From Phoronis australis (lineage: Eukaryota; Phoronida; Phoronidae): DNA of 58,238 nucleotides. The notes under the pieces are model-generated. The model was not told the DNA's origin. It did not search any database and saw only the letters and a program-made list of their open reading frames with translations. The stretch lies in contig NMRA01000528.1 in the NCBI GenBank assembly GCA_002633005.1, forward strand, positions 3,194 through 61,431, written 5' to 3'. Below are positions 1-10,861 of the stretch, one piece after another (within the stretch, counting starts at the first letter, position 1; every line of letters begins with the position of its first letter). The position numbers and the translations under genes were made by a program.

Positions 1-1050
1 CTTAGTTCACAGTTTGTAAACCCAATATTAAAGCAACAAGTTCGAGTTTGAACTCGAAATTTCGAGTTTTTACTCGCGTTTGTATCACGAATATAAGGGC
101 CTTCAAGGGCAAACTTGAACTAGAAACTCCTATGCATAAACTAGGATATAAGGGGGGTGGCCCGAACATGTTGCGTCCGGGAATTGGGCAAAGCGCGATT
201 GTACGTGCACAGGGGGCCCGAAAGTTGTGGGGGCGGGGGCAGGCGATGAGGACCTATTGTTAGCGAAATGTATCGGGGGCAGGCGATGAGGACCTATTGT
301 TAGCGAAATCTATCGGTGGACTAAAAAAAAAACGGGAACATATTTGTGTCCGAGCTTCCCCTCCCCCTCGTCCCTTACCGGTCCTAGTTCCTCACGCTTC
401 ACGCTGCTGTTGTTTCATTTTGCTCATACCGCAGCCAAGGGGGGTGGGTGGGCCCCCTGCCCACCCCTTCCCCCCTAAATCCGCTGACTTGTGCTACTGT
501 TTTGCTGTTAACCTGTTCTATATACCGATGTACAATAAACATTTTATTTACTTACCAGGTGACAGTTCAGCACCATGGCAATTTCGCCTTAGATTGTATG
601 CTTGTCCAGGTGGACTTACTGGTTATTTGGCGACTGCCAACCCGCTACTACTGGTTCTACAACCCTGCATTTTGCACAAATGGTATGTATACTTAAAAGG
701 ATACTAAGGCCCATTTTTATGAGTCAACCAACGCCTCGTTCCGTCACCACAAACGCACAGTTGGCGTCAATCTTCCAAGTTAAAGGCACTGAGGAATCCG
801 CTAAAAACTCATACTTCTTAAAGTGGAACTTGCAGGCCTTATCTCTGTGATTGCCCGGCTAAGTTAGAAACACAGCACATGTAGTAGCGACGATGTGAAT
901 ATGAAGTAGGTTGAAAATTGCCAAATGTTTAAAGGCGAAAGCAACCTTTTTTCGTGTCACTTTATGCAAAAATAAGGTTTGTTGATTATCCCAGACACAT
1001 TTTTCACTTAATTAAAGCTTTTCATAATTTGATTAATTTCTCGTCCTCTA
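1..1050. other. Non-coding flank before the THAP gene
   Basis: No gene recognised. The first 80 bases contain a small AT-rich palindromic stretch built from repeated CGAGTTT / AACTCG words near 43-77. A 40-bp tandem duplication lies at 235-314. The short open frames here (up to 136 codons, 297-707) show no recognisable domain and low-complexity proline-rich translation, so they are not called as genes. Confidence 0.5.
235..314. repeat. 40-bp tandem duplication, two copies
   Basis: Two adjacent 40-bp units, 235-274 and 275-314, differ at one base near the end (gaaatgtatc versus gaaatctatc). Each begins with a G-run followed by caggcgatgagg. The near identity suggests a recent duplication. No function is evident. 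Confidence 0.9.
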
Positions 1051-1052
1051 CT

Positions 1053-1091
1053 CCGGAAGTGACGTTTTGGGAGGCAAGAGTTTCGCGCCAA
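1053..1091 (+). promoter_or_regulatory. Probable core promoter of the THAP gene: ETS, CRE-like and E2F-like sites
   Basis: Within 40 bases there is an ETS-type site CCGGAAGT (1053-1060), overlapped by a CRE half site TGACGT (1060-1065), then TTTCGCGCCAA (1081-1091), which matches the E2F consensus TTTSGCGC. There is no TATA box. The cluster lies 108-146 bases before the ATG at 1199. This grouping is typical of TATA-less housekeeping or cell-cycle promoters in animals. Site identity is read directly; promoter activity is inferred. Confidence 0.6.
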
Positions 1092-1198
1092 TTTCTTTTC
1101 ATTATAGTCTGACTGTGAGAGCTGTCGAGTCAGTCGTTGTTCTACCTCGGTTGTGATAAGTTCGGTCGTCGTTTGCTTTTGTTTACAAGTCAGTCAAC

Positions 1199-1774
1199 AT
1201 GCCACGCTGTTGCTGCGTGCCGGGATGTACTCATTATCGTCTCACACGCGCTTTGGGTACCTTGCATCGCTTTCCGAAGGATGACCCACTTCGCCGTACT
1301 TGGCTAGCTCGTTCATATGAAGAACGCAGCGCTACCCGTCCACGCAACGTACAAAGCAGTGGAGGTTTACCGAGTGTGTGGCAAGCATTTTCTGCCGTCA
1401 GATTATGACATATATGTACCCTGAATTGATGAAGGTCCCTGCGAAACAACGCCTGAAGAAGGGTACCATACCGTCGCTGTTGATTCCCGGCAGTGCCCCG
1501 TCGCCAACCCCGAGAAGTGCGTTTTTGAAGCGAGAAGCCTCGCGAGCTGTGGCCACTATATACAGTGACTGGAGGCACTTCATCTGCTGTCACCCGTGCC
1601 TCCGAACGTACCCCATTGTGTGCAATTCCGGGAACTAGCAGTGATTCGCCCTGTGATGTTGTCTCTAGCCCAGACCCTGTAAGCAGCCCTGCAGCGATGT
1701 TGAGTAGTGGGAGTGAATACAGGCCCAGTTCGACATCAGTGAAGAGGACAGTTCGTCATCCAATGAACAGATTG
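1199..1774 (+). pseudogene. THAP-domain zinc-finger gene, 5' exon with broken reading frame
   Basis: THAP domains are C2CH zinc-dependent DNA-binding modules of about 80-90 residues. From the ATG at 1199, frame A encodes MPRCCCVPGC, with the C5-x4-C10 spacing of THAP1, then LHRFPKDDPLRRTWLA, carrying the conserved F-P and W. The domain continues one frame over with YKAVEVYRVCGKHF (the CxxH pair) and PSDYDIY, stops at a TGA near 1411, and resumes in a third frame with ELMKVPAKQRLKKGTIPSLL, matching the closing AVPT-type motif. A Ser/Pro-rich tail continues in yet another frame from about 1560. Each of the three shifts equals one extra base; one falls in CCC at about 1409-1411. A possible fourth shift of opposite sense lies near 1735, after which an acidic-serine stretch (SEEDSSSSNEQ) reads. 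A good donor, G|GTGAGC, follows at 1774/1775, so this looks like a first coding exon. The breaks may be decay or base-call errors; an ambiguous N sits at 1839. The THAP assignment is firm; functional status is open. Confidence 0.75.
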
Positions 1775-3730
1775 GTGAGCCTATAAGTTTGATAAGTTTA
1801 TTGTGGACTTGTATTGGAGATATTTGGAAGGTGCCAGGNTCACGGCGCCTCTTTAGTATTTCTTCATCACTGTATTCCTGTTCGAATTGATAGCCTGTAA
1901 GACTTAACGATCCACTTGCGAAGTCGGGATTGATGAGCCGCTCTAGCTCGTCCTAAGTCGGGATTGCGAGTTGCCATGTTGGCGTTTATTACTGACCGTT
2001 CTGTTTCAAAATGAATTATTCTCACTCTAACCAATACTTATATAAAAGTGAAACAAATTCTGTCTCATTAGATGTAATTTGAAATGCTTTTGGAGAGTTA
2101 GTGAGTGTACGAAATGATTTGAGAAGCCAGCAATGAATAGTCACTGCGTTACCGGCTTTAGGTGCAATAAAACTAATTGACGGGACACCGAGGCCGTATG
2201 AGCTCTAATTTAGTGTTTGCTGGCAGAAACTGTTGTGAAACAACTCGATTTCCACCCCACGACCAGTTGTTAGGGGAATCTTTATTTACATTGACATTAC
2301 TCAAATAATGATTGTCAATGTACAACTTCTGCCCTAACGGTGCTGTGGCCAAAGCAGAACTGAATTCGCGGCCCCCGACGAGTAAGTAGATTTGCAGTTT
2401 TGTGACTAATTCATTCACCAACATAATCACGTGCACATTACTTTGGCTCACCAGTATAGTTTTTTTTTTCTTGACTGGAAGTTTAGTTTCCACTGAACTT
2501 TGGCTAGTTTGTTCGTGTTTCTGATCAGTTTCCGAGCCACTGGCCGGGATAACGAGTCAATCCGGCCGGCCGCCGACGGGCCTAGTCGGGCTCCGAGCCA
2601 CTGGCCAGGATAACGAGCGTTTTGCGCCTTAGAACTCAAGAAAATCACAAGTCTAAACAACACAGATCTAGGTTCTCTTGTCTGTATCTCACGGAAAATA
2701 CTTCGAAATTATCTCCAAACACACCCCCAAACTCCTGCTACGGACCTTATGGCCTGCCGAACTTTGTAGGCTACGGTGTGTCCAAATACCAATAAATCCG
2801 TAAGAGCGAAATAAAACAACACGTTTTTGTAAGAACTCGGTGTATTTTTAAGGGTTTTACATCGAAGTTTGGTGATTAATTGGTGCTAAGCGATGACTCC
2901 AAGCGATAAGCTGACACCAGTAACCCGTGTTGTGAACTGCTGAACAGAACGCGTGTGAAACCGTTGACGTAATTGGATAATTTCAACACCTCCGTCTGCC
3001 GTCAGGTGTCAGGTAACGCAACCGCACGTGTCGTTATGGAGTAGAACTACTCGATCTAAATTGATACAAATTAGTTTGTTTTTTGGGTGGCATGCTCCTT
3101 AAAGTTCACAGAATGGACATCATGGTCTTTGTTGGGTGGTCTTTTCCCGCAGTTCAGTACCCTGAAATTCCCTAAGTGCATAAGTCACACTTGCCCGTTT
3201 ATCAGTCTTTGACAGGAGTTTTTCAAATTTTCCTCCAAAGGGTTGTTGAGGTTACAGTACAGCATTTTGTTTCAGCGAGCTGGATTGGAAAGTTGTTTTC
3301 AATATCTGTTAATAGGCCAAAACCGTGGTTTTATCCGTTTAAAAGGATACTAAACCCTGTTTTGGTGATTTCAACCAATCCTCATTCTGTCACATCCATG
3401 CAATGCATTCTACAGTAGCGTCCAACTTGACTATTAAAAATAATATACATACTCTCTGAGTCACAAACTGCATCTTTAAAGCCAAGGTCGTACTACTCCG
3501 TTTAGCAGACTAGGCCAGACCACACTCTGAGGTGTAGTACAATGAAAGCAGGGTGGCGTGAAAATGTTCAATCGTTCTGTCTTACAAGGTAACATTGATA
3601 CGATTGGTTAAAAATCTGCTGCCTGAAAACGCGTCTCTTCCAAGTTTAAGAAAGAGTCAAGGAGCTTTAGTATGTCTAAAATTTTCAAAATTCACATATT
3701 GATCGTTTGAATACTGCGTGCTGTGACTGG
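1775..3730. other. Putative THAP intron / non-coding stretch
   Basis: Begins with the GTGAGC donor of the THAP exon. It contains one ambiguous base (N at 1839) and a short direct repeat: ccgagccactggcc followed by ggataacgag occurs near 2528 and again near 2591, flanking a GC-rich palindromic segment. I found no later THAP exon and no other gene. Confidence 0.4.
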
Positions 3731-3885
3731 TACATGGCATGGGCGGCGCACCATAAGGGGCTGGGGAAGACTATAGCCCCTCACTTTTTCAGTGCTCCGG
3801 CGCCCATGGTCTATGAGCGGTGTATCACAGGGGGGCTGGGAGACTATAGCCCCACTTTTTCAGTGCTGCGACGCCCATGCATGGT
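3731..3885. repeat. Dispersed element with two palindromic GGGGCTATAGCCCC-type subunits, copy 1
   Basis: Two related blocks of about 75 bp each contain ggcgcacc or ggtgtatcac, a G-run, an actatagccc palindrome and acttttttcagtgct, and end in gcccatgg. The same two-block structure recurs at 34823-34972. Each block can fold as a GC-capped hairpin around ctatag. The family is unknown to me. Confidence 0.7.
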
Positions 3886-4831
3886 CAAAATGCATACGCC
3901 TAAATGGTTTTAGGCTATTCAAAAACCTTTTCGTGTCGTTAAAATTCTGTTAGAAAAGACGGAGGTCCGTTTTGGCGGCAAAAACCTTTCACAAGCTTCG
4001 CTTATATCTGCATTATCACGTCGAACTCAAAATGACGAATATTGCATAGAATGAGCGTGGACGTTTGTCAGCCTAGGAATATTTGTCAAACTTCGAAAGG
4101 GCGTGGCTTTATCAAAATTTGGTAGTCGGATCGAAAGTCCCAAAATGACCTATTCCAGTATTGGTTCTTGCTCTGAAAATTTCTGTCACTAAAACTTTTT
4201 GCAACTCCGCCGGTTTTCACCCGAATTGCATATCACTAGAAAGACCTTTCTCAGTTTCTTATGGTATATGATTATTTCAGAAGCAAACGATAAGTAAGTC
4301 AATTCACTAGAAATCATCATTTTGCATAAATTACAGATTTAAAAACATGCTTTAATTCTAAATCCAAGAGCGTTACCAGAATGAAAACTTTGTAACAGTG
4401 ACATGAGGTTTTGACTGGTAGAACCAGCAGGGGGATAAATTCAATGGTCCAAACGACCCTAAAGACAAAGACTCAAGAATATGAATCTAACAACTGTTGC
4501 AAAGAATGAAGTCAGGCATTCATCCAAAATTAAACATCTTTATTAACACCTTTGTATATATTAATTGACCTCTGATGCCGTTTAATACAGTTGCATTCTG
4601 CAGTAAAAATTTAGTATGCAGCGACATTTACAAACAAATATTAAATAATTACTCCAACAACCTATCCATAATTTGCAGAAGGTGGTTTTCTGATAGATGA
4701 AAAAAGGGCAAACATTCATTGTATAGCTTTAAAATGTACTGTGGATTACTCGTTACGTTGGTTGCAGAGTGAGACTCACTCCATAGAATTAAAAATTGGC
4801 GATCCCAAAACATGTAATGAGCAACAGGTGT

Positions 4832-5020
4832 ATTTATGCTCGGAATATGTCCCGAAAATAATAGGTGCGTCGCAAGCTCCGTTTCCAGAGATACAAAGGA
4901 GACCGTGTATAGGCGATATAAGGTCATTTATTATGACTGATAAGGTACAGAAATATGAGTGTACAAATAACATAAAGATAAAATAATAATCTCTGGAAAG
5001 ATGGGCAATAAAAAGCGCCA
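4832..5020. repeat. 190-bp direct repeat, copy 1
   Basis: It runs from atttatgctcgg to aaaaagcgcca and is almost identical to 5388-5578. Differences are a small indel (aaggtcattt versus aagtactaattt) and a change a few bases later (gataagg versus gatcagg). See the findings for the larger repeat unit. Confidence 0.95.
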
Positions 5021-5387
5021 GCACTCAGGTAAGAGGAACTACTCAAAGTAGAGGATGGTAGAGGGTGGGAAAAATGAAGAGAGATTAGCTCGAACCTAAG
5101 TGCTGAAAAGCGAAGTACAGATGGCAGGAAATATAACTTTCTTGAGAACAAAGGAGCCCCGTGACACGTGACAATCATCAGCCTATGGGAGCCAGGAGCT
5201 GACCAAACTCGTGGCAGTAATACAAACGAACCAATAGTGAGGCTGGAAATGGAATGTCCTAGTGCCTTGAGTGCAGGAGGACCGCATGCGAATCTACACA
5301 AGGGGTTATTGGAAGAGTCCGAAAGATGGGGGTATAAGAGGGACGAGTCCATATTCTCGCATAAATATATTTAACGAGTGAAATGTC

Positions 5388-5578
5388 ATTTATGCTCGGA
5401 ATATGTCCCGAAAATAATAGGTGCGTCGCAAGCTCCGTTTCCAGAGATACAAAGGAGACCGTGTATAGGCGATATAAGTACTAATTTATTATGACTGATC
5501 AGGTACAGAAATATGAGTGTACAAATAACATAAAGATAAAATAATAATCTCTGGAAAGATGGGCAATAAAAAGCGCCA
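5388..5578. repeat. 190-bp direct repeat, copy 2
   Basis: Second copy of 4832-5020, starting 556 bases downstream. The flanks are partly related too: cgtggcagtaat (about 5209) resembles cgtggcggtaac (about 5783), giving a larger tandem period near 570 bp. The segment around 5284-5302 (gcgaatctacaca) recurs inverted around 5651-5666. The - strand of each copy contains AATAAA and two long T-rich open frames, but no recognised protein. Confidence 0.95.
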
Positions 5579-5839
5579 CGAGAGATGTTGAAGATATCTC
5601 ATGCCCATCCGCATGGACGCACCAAAAGAAAAGGGAGGAAAGGGAGGTATTGTGTAGATTCGCATACTTACAGAGGCTGGCAGCCGGATACCAAACCCTA
5701 ACTCCACTGAGGGGCCAAGGCTGGAGGGGGAGGTACGTTTACCCAAGTGCTGCAACAGCTGCCGGGTGTGAACTCACCCTGGTGTCGTGGCGGTAACGAA
5801 CTGAACTATAGTAAGGCTAAAAATACAAACGGAATCGTT

Positions 5840-7298
5840 TGTGATGGTTGAAAACGGAAATACAAAAGCTGTATTTATTTATGATTACAATGTATGTAAA
5901 ATAACTGGAGCTCCTCAATCAAAGATGTATTTTCACAGGTTCAAATGCTCCATGCTCAAATGCTCCCAACATTTTGGAAACTTATGTCTTGAAAAGGAGG
6001 AAAGAGTGTGGAGTGACTCGGTTAGCTCAGTCAAAACCTAAGTTACGTTTTATAAGACTTTCAAGTCAGAATACTGTAAGGAAAACTAAGTATTTCTTCC
6101 CGCTGAAAAGAGATCTATGTTCGGACAGCCGAGGTCAGGAATTTTGCTACTAGGGGGAGATTTTTGGGAATTCCATTGAATGAAAGAACATATCCAAAAT
6201 ATAATTAAGACGAAATGCATTTTATTTTCCTTTGCGACAGATAGTATCCATGTGAATGCTCCCATCTAGACGTGTTTGTAAATTACCAGGAATCTCTCTG
6301 AATAGGGCACTAGATTGGCGCAAGGGTTGCCTTTAATATGTGTAACTGTTTCGTTGTTCATTGGTGTTCAGGTGACTTATAAGCCCAAGAGGCTGAAATG
6401 TGTTGTATGTATAGTTTACTCATTTTGTGTATGTATTCTGTGAAGCATCCGAGTCACTGTAATAAATATTTAATAAAAATATGTATGTTACAGTAAGTAA
6501 ACGAAGAGACATTGTACCACATTTTTGTTAGTTGTCATGTAACTAAAGAAATTGTTGTCAATGTTTTTTTGAATGTCTGTTGCATAGTTTCTCATGTCCA
6601 ACTTTCGAGAATGAAAAAAAAACGTACAACTGTTTTGAAAATCTAGACTTCCGGATAAAAAGCGGTACATCTGGATTCAAGCCAAACCGCAAGGGTAAAC
6701 ATTTCGCAGCAGCACACAAAACGTCCCCACTAGCGCTTTTTATGGAAGGGGAGACATAACACCCAAAAAAGTCCGCGGGTCACGTGCTGGAGTTGACATT
6801 TCAGTGCTAGAGTTCTACGTTCATACACTGTAGCAACTACTATGAAAATAAAGTCTTACCGCAAAAGGTAATCAAGGTCGTTTACTAGGGTAAATCATCA
6901 CTCTAATGATAACAGCACTAGTTCATGCATGATCCCCACTGGAACGATACTTAAACACTACCTGATTTTTGGTCAGCAATAACGTGCTTTCACTCCTTCC
7001 CGAAACGTCGCCTTTTCGTGGAGTCAAATCTACCCTCCATAAGTTTCATGAATGTCTGGCCAATGATGCGAACTGAGGTCGCACAACAACAGATGCGTCT
7101 TTCAAAGCGGAGAATGGTTGACTGTGACTGAAATTCGGACTAGCGCAAATATGAAATACCTTCGAGGAAAGAATTTGCCAACACAAAAATATTCGAGATG
7201 TTGGTGTGGCCCCTCTCGGCATTCAGCAGAGGACGCATTAAGTTAGCCATTGTGAAATGGCTGGTGCCAGTTAATAACACACACATGACAACTCAATG
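5840..7298. other. Non-coding stretch downstream of the TRIM gene
   Basis: No gene, RNA gene or recognised element seen. It would include the 3' untranslated region of the - strand TRIM gene. No AATAAA is obvious on the - strand close to its stop codon. Confidence 0.4.
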
Positions 7299-9260
7299 TC
7301 ACAGATCTGCATACCTGAACACTTTCACCTCAGTAGCATAACGTTTTGAAGGACGTTGTGACACAGCCACTTCTCCAGGACCAGTGACAGCAAGGCCAGT
7401 GGGGCCATTGACTGCATTCCTCCCGATGAGAACAACCACCTGTTCAGACACATCTGATAATAACACTACCTGATTGTTAGAATAGTCAGCAACAAGAATG
7501 TGCCCCCACTTATCAACACAAACACCACGGAGATGTTTACCCAGTTGGTGAGTGAATGTTTTAACAATGGATGGCAGTTTGGGGTGAATAACAAGTACAC
7601 GACCTTGACCCTCATCACTCACCACCAGGTGTCCTTTACCATCGACACACACACATCGTGGATTGAATGCGCTCAATCCCAGTGACTCTTTACTAATCAC
7701 TTTTCTAATGTTACAGTCAAAGTCAGTCAAAAGCACACCTCCACTTTTAAAATCTGTCACAATCAGTTGGTCCTCAATTTCGTGACACGTTATACCACCA
7801 CGACTACTAAACAAACAGGGTGTCACCTTCAAGACCTGACCCTTACCATTGTACCTCACAACACCTTGACTACCGCAATCAGTAACAAATATATCACCAT
7901 ATTTAGTACAGGTCACATCAACTGGATTCTTCAGTTTATGTTCACCCTGGTCCACCTCAAACAAAAAGCAACCACTAGATTTGTCAAATACTTTAACTTT
8001 GTGGCTATGGAAACCAGTGGTAATTAGCCAATCATCTTGCACTGCCAGTCCATCACAGTCAGTGTTCACCTCACCAAAAATGCTCACAGTCAAACATCGT
8101 ACAAGGATCGGTTCATCTTTCATGTCAGGCTGCCAGGTACTTTCCGGCACACTTGATTTCACACGCTCTTTTTCACATTTGGTCACTGCTGGCACCTTCA
8201 AATTAGGAACAACCAAAGCGCCAGAATGTAACTCAAACTCATAAAAAGTAACCTCACTTTCCAACTTTTTAATGTCCAGGCTCTCAAGACGGGTTTTTGA
8301 GTCCTGAAACTTTTGCAGTTTTTCAGCATCTTGTGCTGAATCAAGAATTTCTTGGCAATACTCCATCGTGCTTGTTATGCTTAAATTACGATTTTCAGCT
8401 ACACTGTATGCCACCTCCGCCTGCTTGCGGGCACTTGCGATTTCACCTTTCAGTTCGTCAACTGCCTCATTCATCTTCACTTCAATTTCCTTAATGATAT
8501 CCTCTTTGAACGTTTGATAGGACTGTTGTATTTCGCTTGTCAAGCGTTCTTCTTCATCACCAAGCTTGTCCAATACCTTCTTGCGTTCCGCACACAATAT
8601 TACAGAATGGTCCGAGGCCATTTTCCAAGTGTCCAGTAACTCTCGTAAGACATCATCAGCCTTTCTAGCTGCTTCTTCAATTCCTCTTCTTTTATGACCA
8701 TCATGGTCGAACATTGCACACAAATGGCAAAGAGGTTTCATGCAATTTTCGCAATAAACCTCCAGTAACTTTTCTGGGTGTATTGGACAGTGGACTCTCT
8801 GAAACCGAAGTATCTCTTCAAAGTGCTTGCCATCTTTGACCTCTTGCAAACTGACCACTTTGTGATTGCGAGTTAATTTAGTAAGGGCATGTGCGTCAGC
8901 ACAACGCTGACACAAGTGGTCTCTGCACTGAATACACATATGAGTCGCGGGGCTGTCAACATCTTGAAATTTACACACATCACACTTGATCTCGGAAACT
9001 TCCGGAAAAAGCTCACTAATCTGAGTGAGATAAAGATTACGTCTGAACTCTGTGACGCCATCTGGTGGCACCTGGAATTTCAGGTTACACATTGGACACA
9101 GGAAGGAACCATCTTCTTGATTCTCATCCATGTGTTGTCTGATGCACTTCTCACAGAATGAGTGAAGGCACGGCAAACAACGTGGATCTGTGTAACGTTC
9201 CAGACATATTGGACACTCCAGTATCTGTTGGAAGTTTTCATCATCCTTACAGTGAGCCAT
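7299..9260 (-). CDS. TRIM protein: RING, two B-boxes, coiled coil, NHL repeats (probable E3 ubiquitin ligase)
   Basis: An uninterrupted 653-codon coding region. The RING finger is complete (C16, C19, C31, H33, C36, C39, C55, C58; ECPICLERYTDP, CLHSFCEKC, CPMC). B-box 1 spans about 93-133 (CDVC, CIQC, CQRC, H133). B-box 2 spans 158-189 (C158, H161, C170, C173, C178, C181, H186, H189). A helical coiled coil covers about 195-330. The C-terminal 260 residues hold beta-propeller NHL-type repeats (LKNPVDVTCTKYGDIFVTDC, RGVCVDKWGHILVADYSNNQ, GPTGLAVTGPGEVAV). RING proteins of this kind transfer ubiquitin, and NHL propellers bind RNA or protein partners. No filamin domain is visible between coiled coil and NHL, unlike TRIM2/3/71, so I give no symbol. 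I chose the ATG at 9260 because a strong splice acceptor (T-run then CAG) ends at 9264, three bases before it. That implies a 5' UTR intron, and the open frame upstream of it is not coding. All metal ligands are present, so the gene looks functional. Single-exon TRIM-NHL genes form large families in several marine invertebrates. Confidence 0.93.
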   Translation of the reverse strand: MAHCKDDENFQQILECPICLERYTDPRCLPCLHSFCEKCIRQHMDENQEDGSFLCPMCNLKFQVPPDGVTEFRRNLYLTQISELFPEVSEIKCDVCKFQDVDSPATHMCIQCRDHLCQRCADAHALTKLTRNHKVVSLQEVKDGKHFEEILRFQRVHCPIHPEKLLEVYCENCMKPLCHLCAMFDHDGHKRRGIEEAARKADDVLRELLDTWKMASDHSVILCAERKKVLDKLGDEEERLTSEIQQSYQTFKEDIIKEIEVKMNEAVDELKGEIASARKQAEVAYSVAENRNLSITSTMEYCQEILDSAQDAEKLQKFQDSKTRLESLDIKKLESEVTFYEFELHSGALVVPNLKVPAVTKCEKERVKSSVPESTWQPDMKDEPILVRCLTVSIFGEVNTDCDGLAVQDDWLITTGFHSHKVKVFDKSSGCFLFEVDQGEHKLKNPVDVTCTKYGDIFVTDCGSQGVVRYNGKGQVLKVTPCLFSSRGGITCHEIEDQLIVTDFKSGGVLLTDFDCNIRKVISKESLGLSAFNPRCVCVDGKGHLVVSDEGQGRVLVIHPKLPSIVKTFTHQLGKHLRGVCVDKWGHILVADYSNNQVVLLSDVSEQVVVLIGRNAVNGPTGLAVTGPGEVAVSQRPSKRYATEVKVFRYADL

Positions 9261-9263
9261 TTT

Positions 9264-10860
9264 CTGAAAAAAATAAGTATATGAAACCCTACTTAGGGAA
9301 GCATACAAAGTCAGTTAAGTCACCGAGAACCCCATGACAGTCTACCCGTAGAAATCCAATCAATGAATAGAATGCAACAAAATCTCACCAATTTACAACA
9401 CAATTATATGTCAAGCCCATGAAAAATGTTAAGCAAGAACTCACATTATCTTGCATGGCTACATTGCTCAACTGAATTATTATAAGCACATAAGCTAGCT
9501 CCTTGACAGGTGCGTGTTTCATGAGAATCCTACATTCACAACCCCTCACTGGTTGAGATTGGGCAACATGACGGGTTCGCAAACCTCTGAGTATATCTGC
9601 TACATTGATCAAAGATATAGCCATGCTGTTGTAGTTAATTCATCGCGTCTATCGGGTTGCTGACGTTGACGTTAGTCTAGATTCTCAGAGCCATCATAAA
9701 CACACTGAGAGCAACAATGGTATTTTAAAATTGTATACATTTTGAAAAATACAGATGATTAGGTTTTTGAACTGTGAAAATCGGACAAGCAATGTGACAT
9801 TTACAATTAACCTAAACATTTTTCACTGACGTTGATCCTCAATAATTCTGCTGAGTGTGCCACATGATTGGGGCAATTACCAAACCACAAGGCAGCAGTT
9901 GGATTTTGAGGTAAGCCAAGGGTCATCGTACCATTCTTGGCTTCTTTAAAAGTCATCAAGCTGATGAAGAATAAAGCAATTTACAATAATGAGCAATCCT
10001 CCCAGATCTAAGTTCAACATGCTTCTAGCCATGGAAAAGCAAGGACAATTAAGTCATTGTGCTATGGTGAGACATTAGCTACTTTGGCACTTAAATACAA
10101 AAGTATTGCAGATGAACACACCTTTGATACCTTTTGACAGATGAACACAGTCTGGACACACCTTCACTATGAATGCCCACACTGTCCTACACGGAATAAT
10201 GCCATTATGATGACACAGGGCAGGTCGAATTTTCCATCATGACTGCTGACAGCAAGCTGCATCGACTACTTGAATAGCTGGAATAGAATGTAATGAACAG
10301 TAACGTAACCTGTAAAGCTTACAGCCGAAATACACTGTAACGAAACCTAACTTGGTTACGTTATCGTAAAAATAAAAACTTAAAGATTGTGCAAATCATG
10401 ATGCATCATGTTTTCACTTTTACCTGTCTGATCAATATACTTGCTATTTAATAATAATAAGACCATTATCTTGGGCTGTCTCCGGTGAGTCCATTCTTTG
10501 TTGAATGATGTTTAGGTAAATAAATACACAATCCACGAACATGTATATTTGATACTGTGGGGAATTTGTATGCCGGTGAGACCCGGAAATTAGTACTTCG
10601 GAAGAGTGCCCTCAAAGATGTCGATCTGTACCAAATTAGTCTCAATGATAGTTGACACAGGACAATTTATTTTTTCCATCCAGCAGACATTTTCAACATC
10701 TGTCTTTCCTGATGTATTCTACAGTGCTGACTGTGTCAATGTTATTTACCATCCTGATGAATTAACTATTTGAAAAAGGCTCACTTGTAGATTTCAGACA
10801 GTATTTTATCATCCTGCAACCATTGTTAACAGGTTATTGCCCTGCTCCACATGATTGTTC
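9264..10860. other. TRIM upstream region, 5' UTR intron not resolved
   Basis: Directly upstream (- strand sense) of the TRIM acceptor at 9264. A non-coding first exon and promoter should lie here, but I cannot place them. No other gene is recognised. A segment near 10190-10250 resembles part of a dispersed repeat also seen at 31230-31320 and 51160-51240 (words like ccatgatggctg and ggtcgaatt). Confidence 0.35.
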
Positions 10861-10861
10861 T

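Noticed and set aside
297-707. 136-codon + strand frame
   Set aside because: Proline-rich translation of C-runs with no domain; overlaps two other frames and starts inside a tandem duplication.
4924-5352. 142-codon - strand open frame with hydrophobic, serine-rich translation
   Set aside because: It overlaps the 190-bp direct repeat, has no recognised domain, and its counterpart in the second repeat copy reads differently.
9700-9780. Possible alternative ATP13A1 last exon beginning FKNLIICIF after TTTTCACAG
   Set aside because: It lacks the DFxxxxxxDR pattern; the exon at 19046-19153 matches in sequence, phase and stop.
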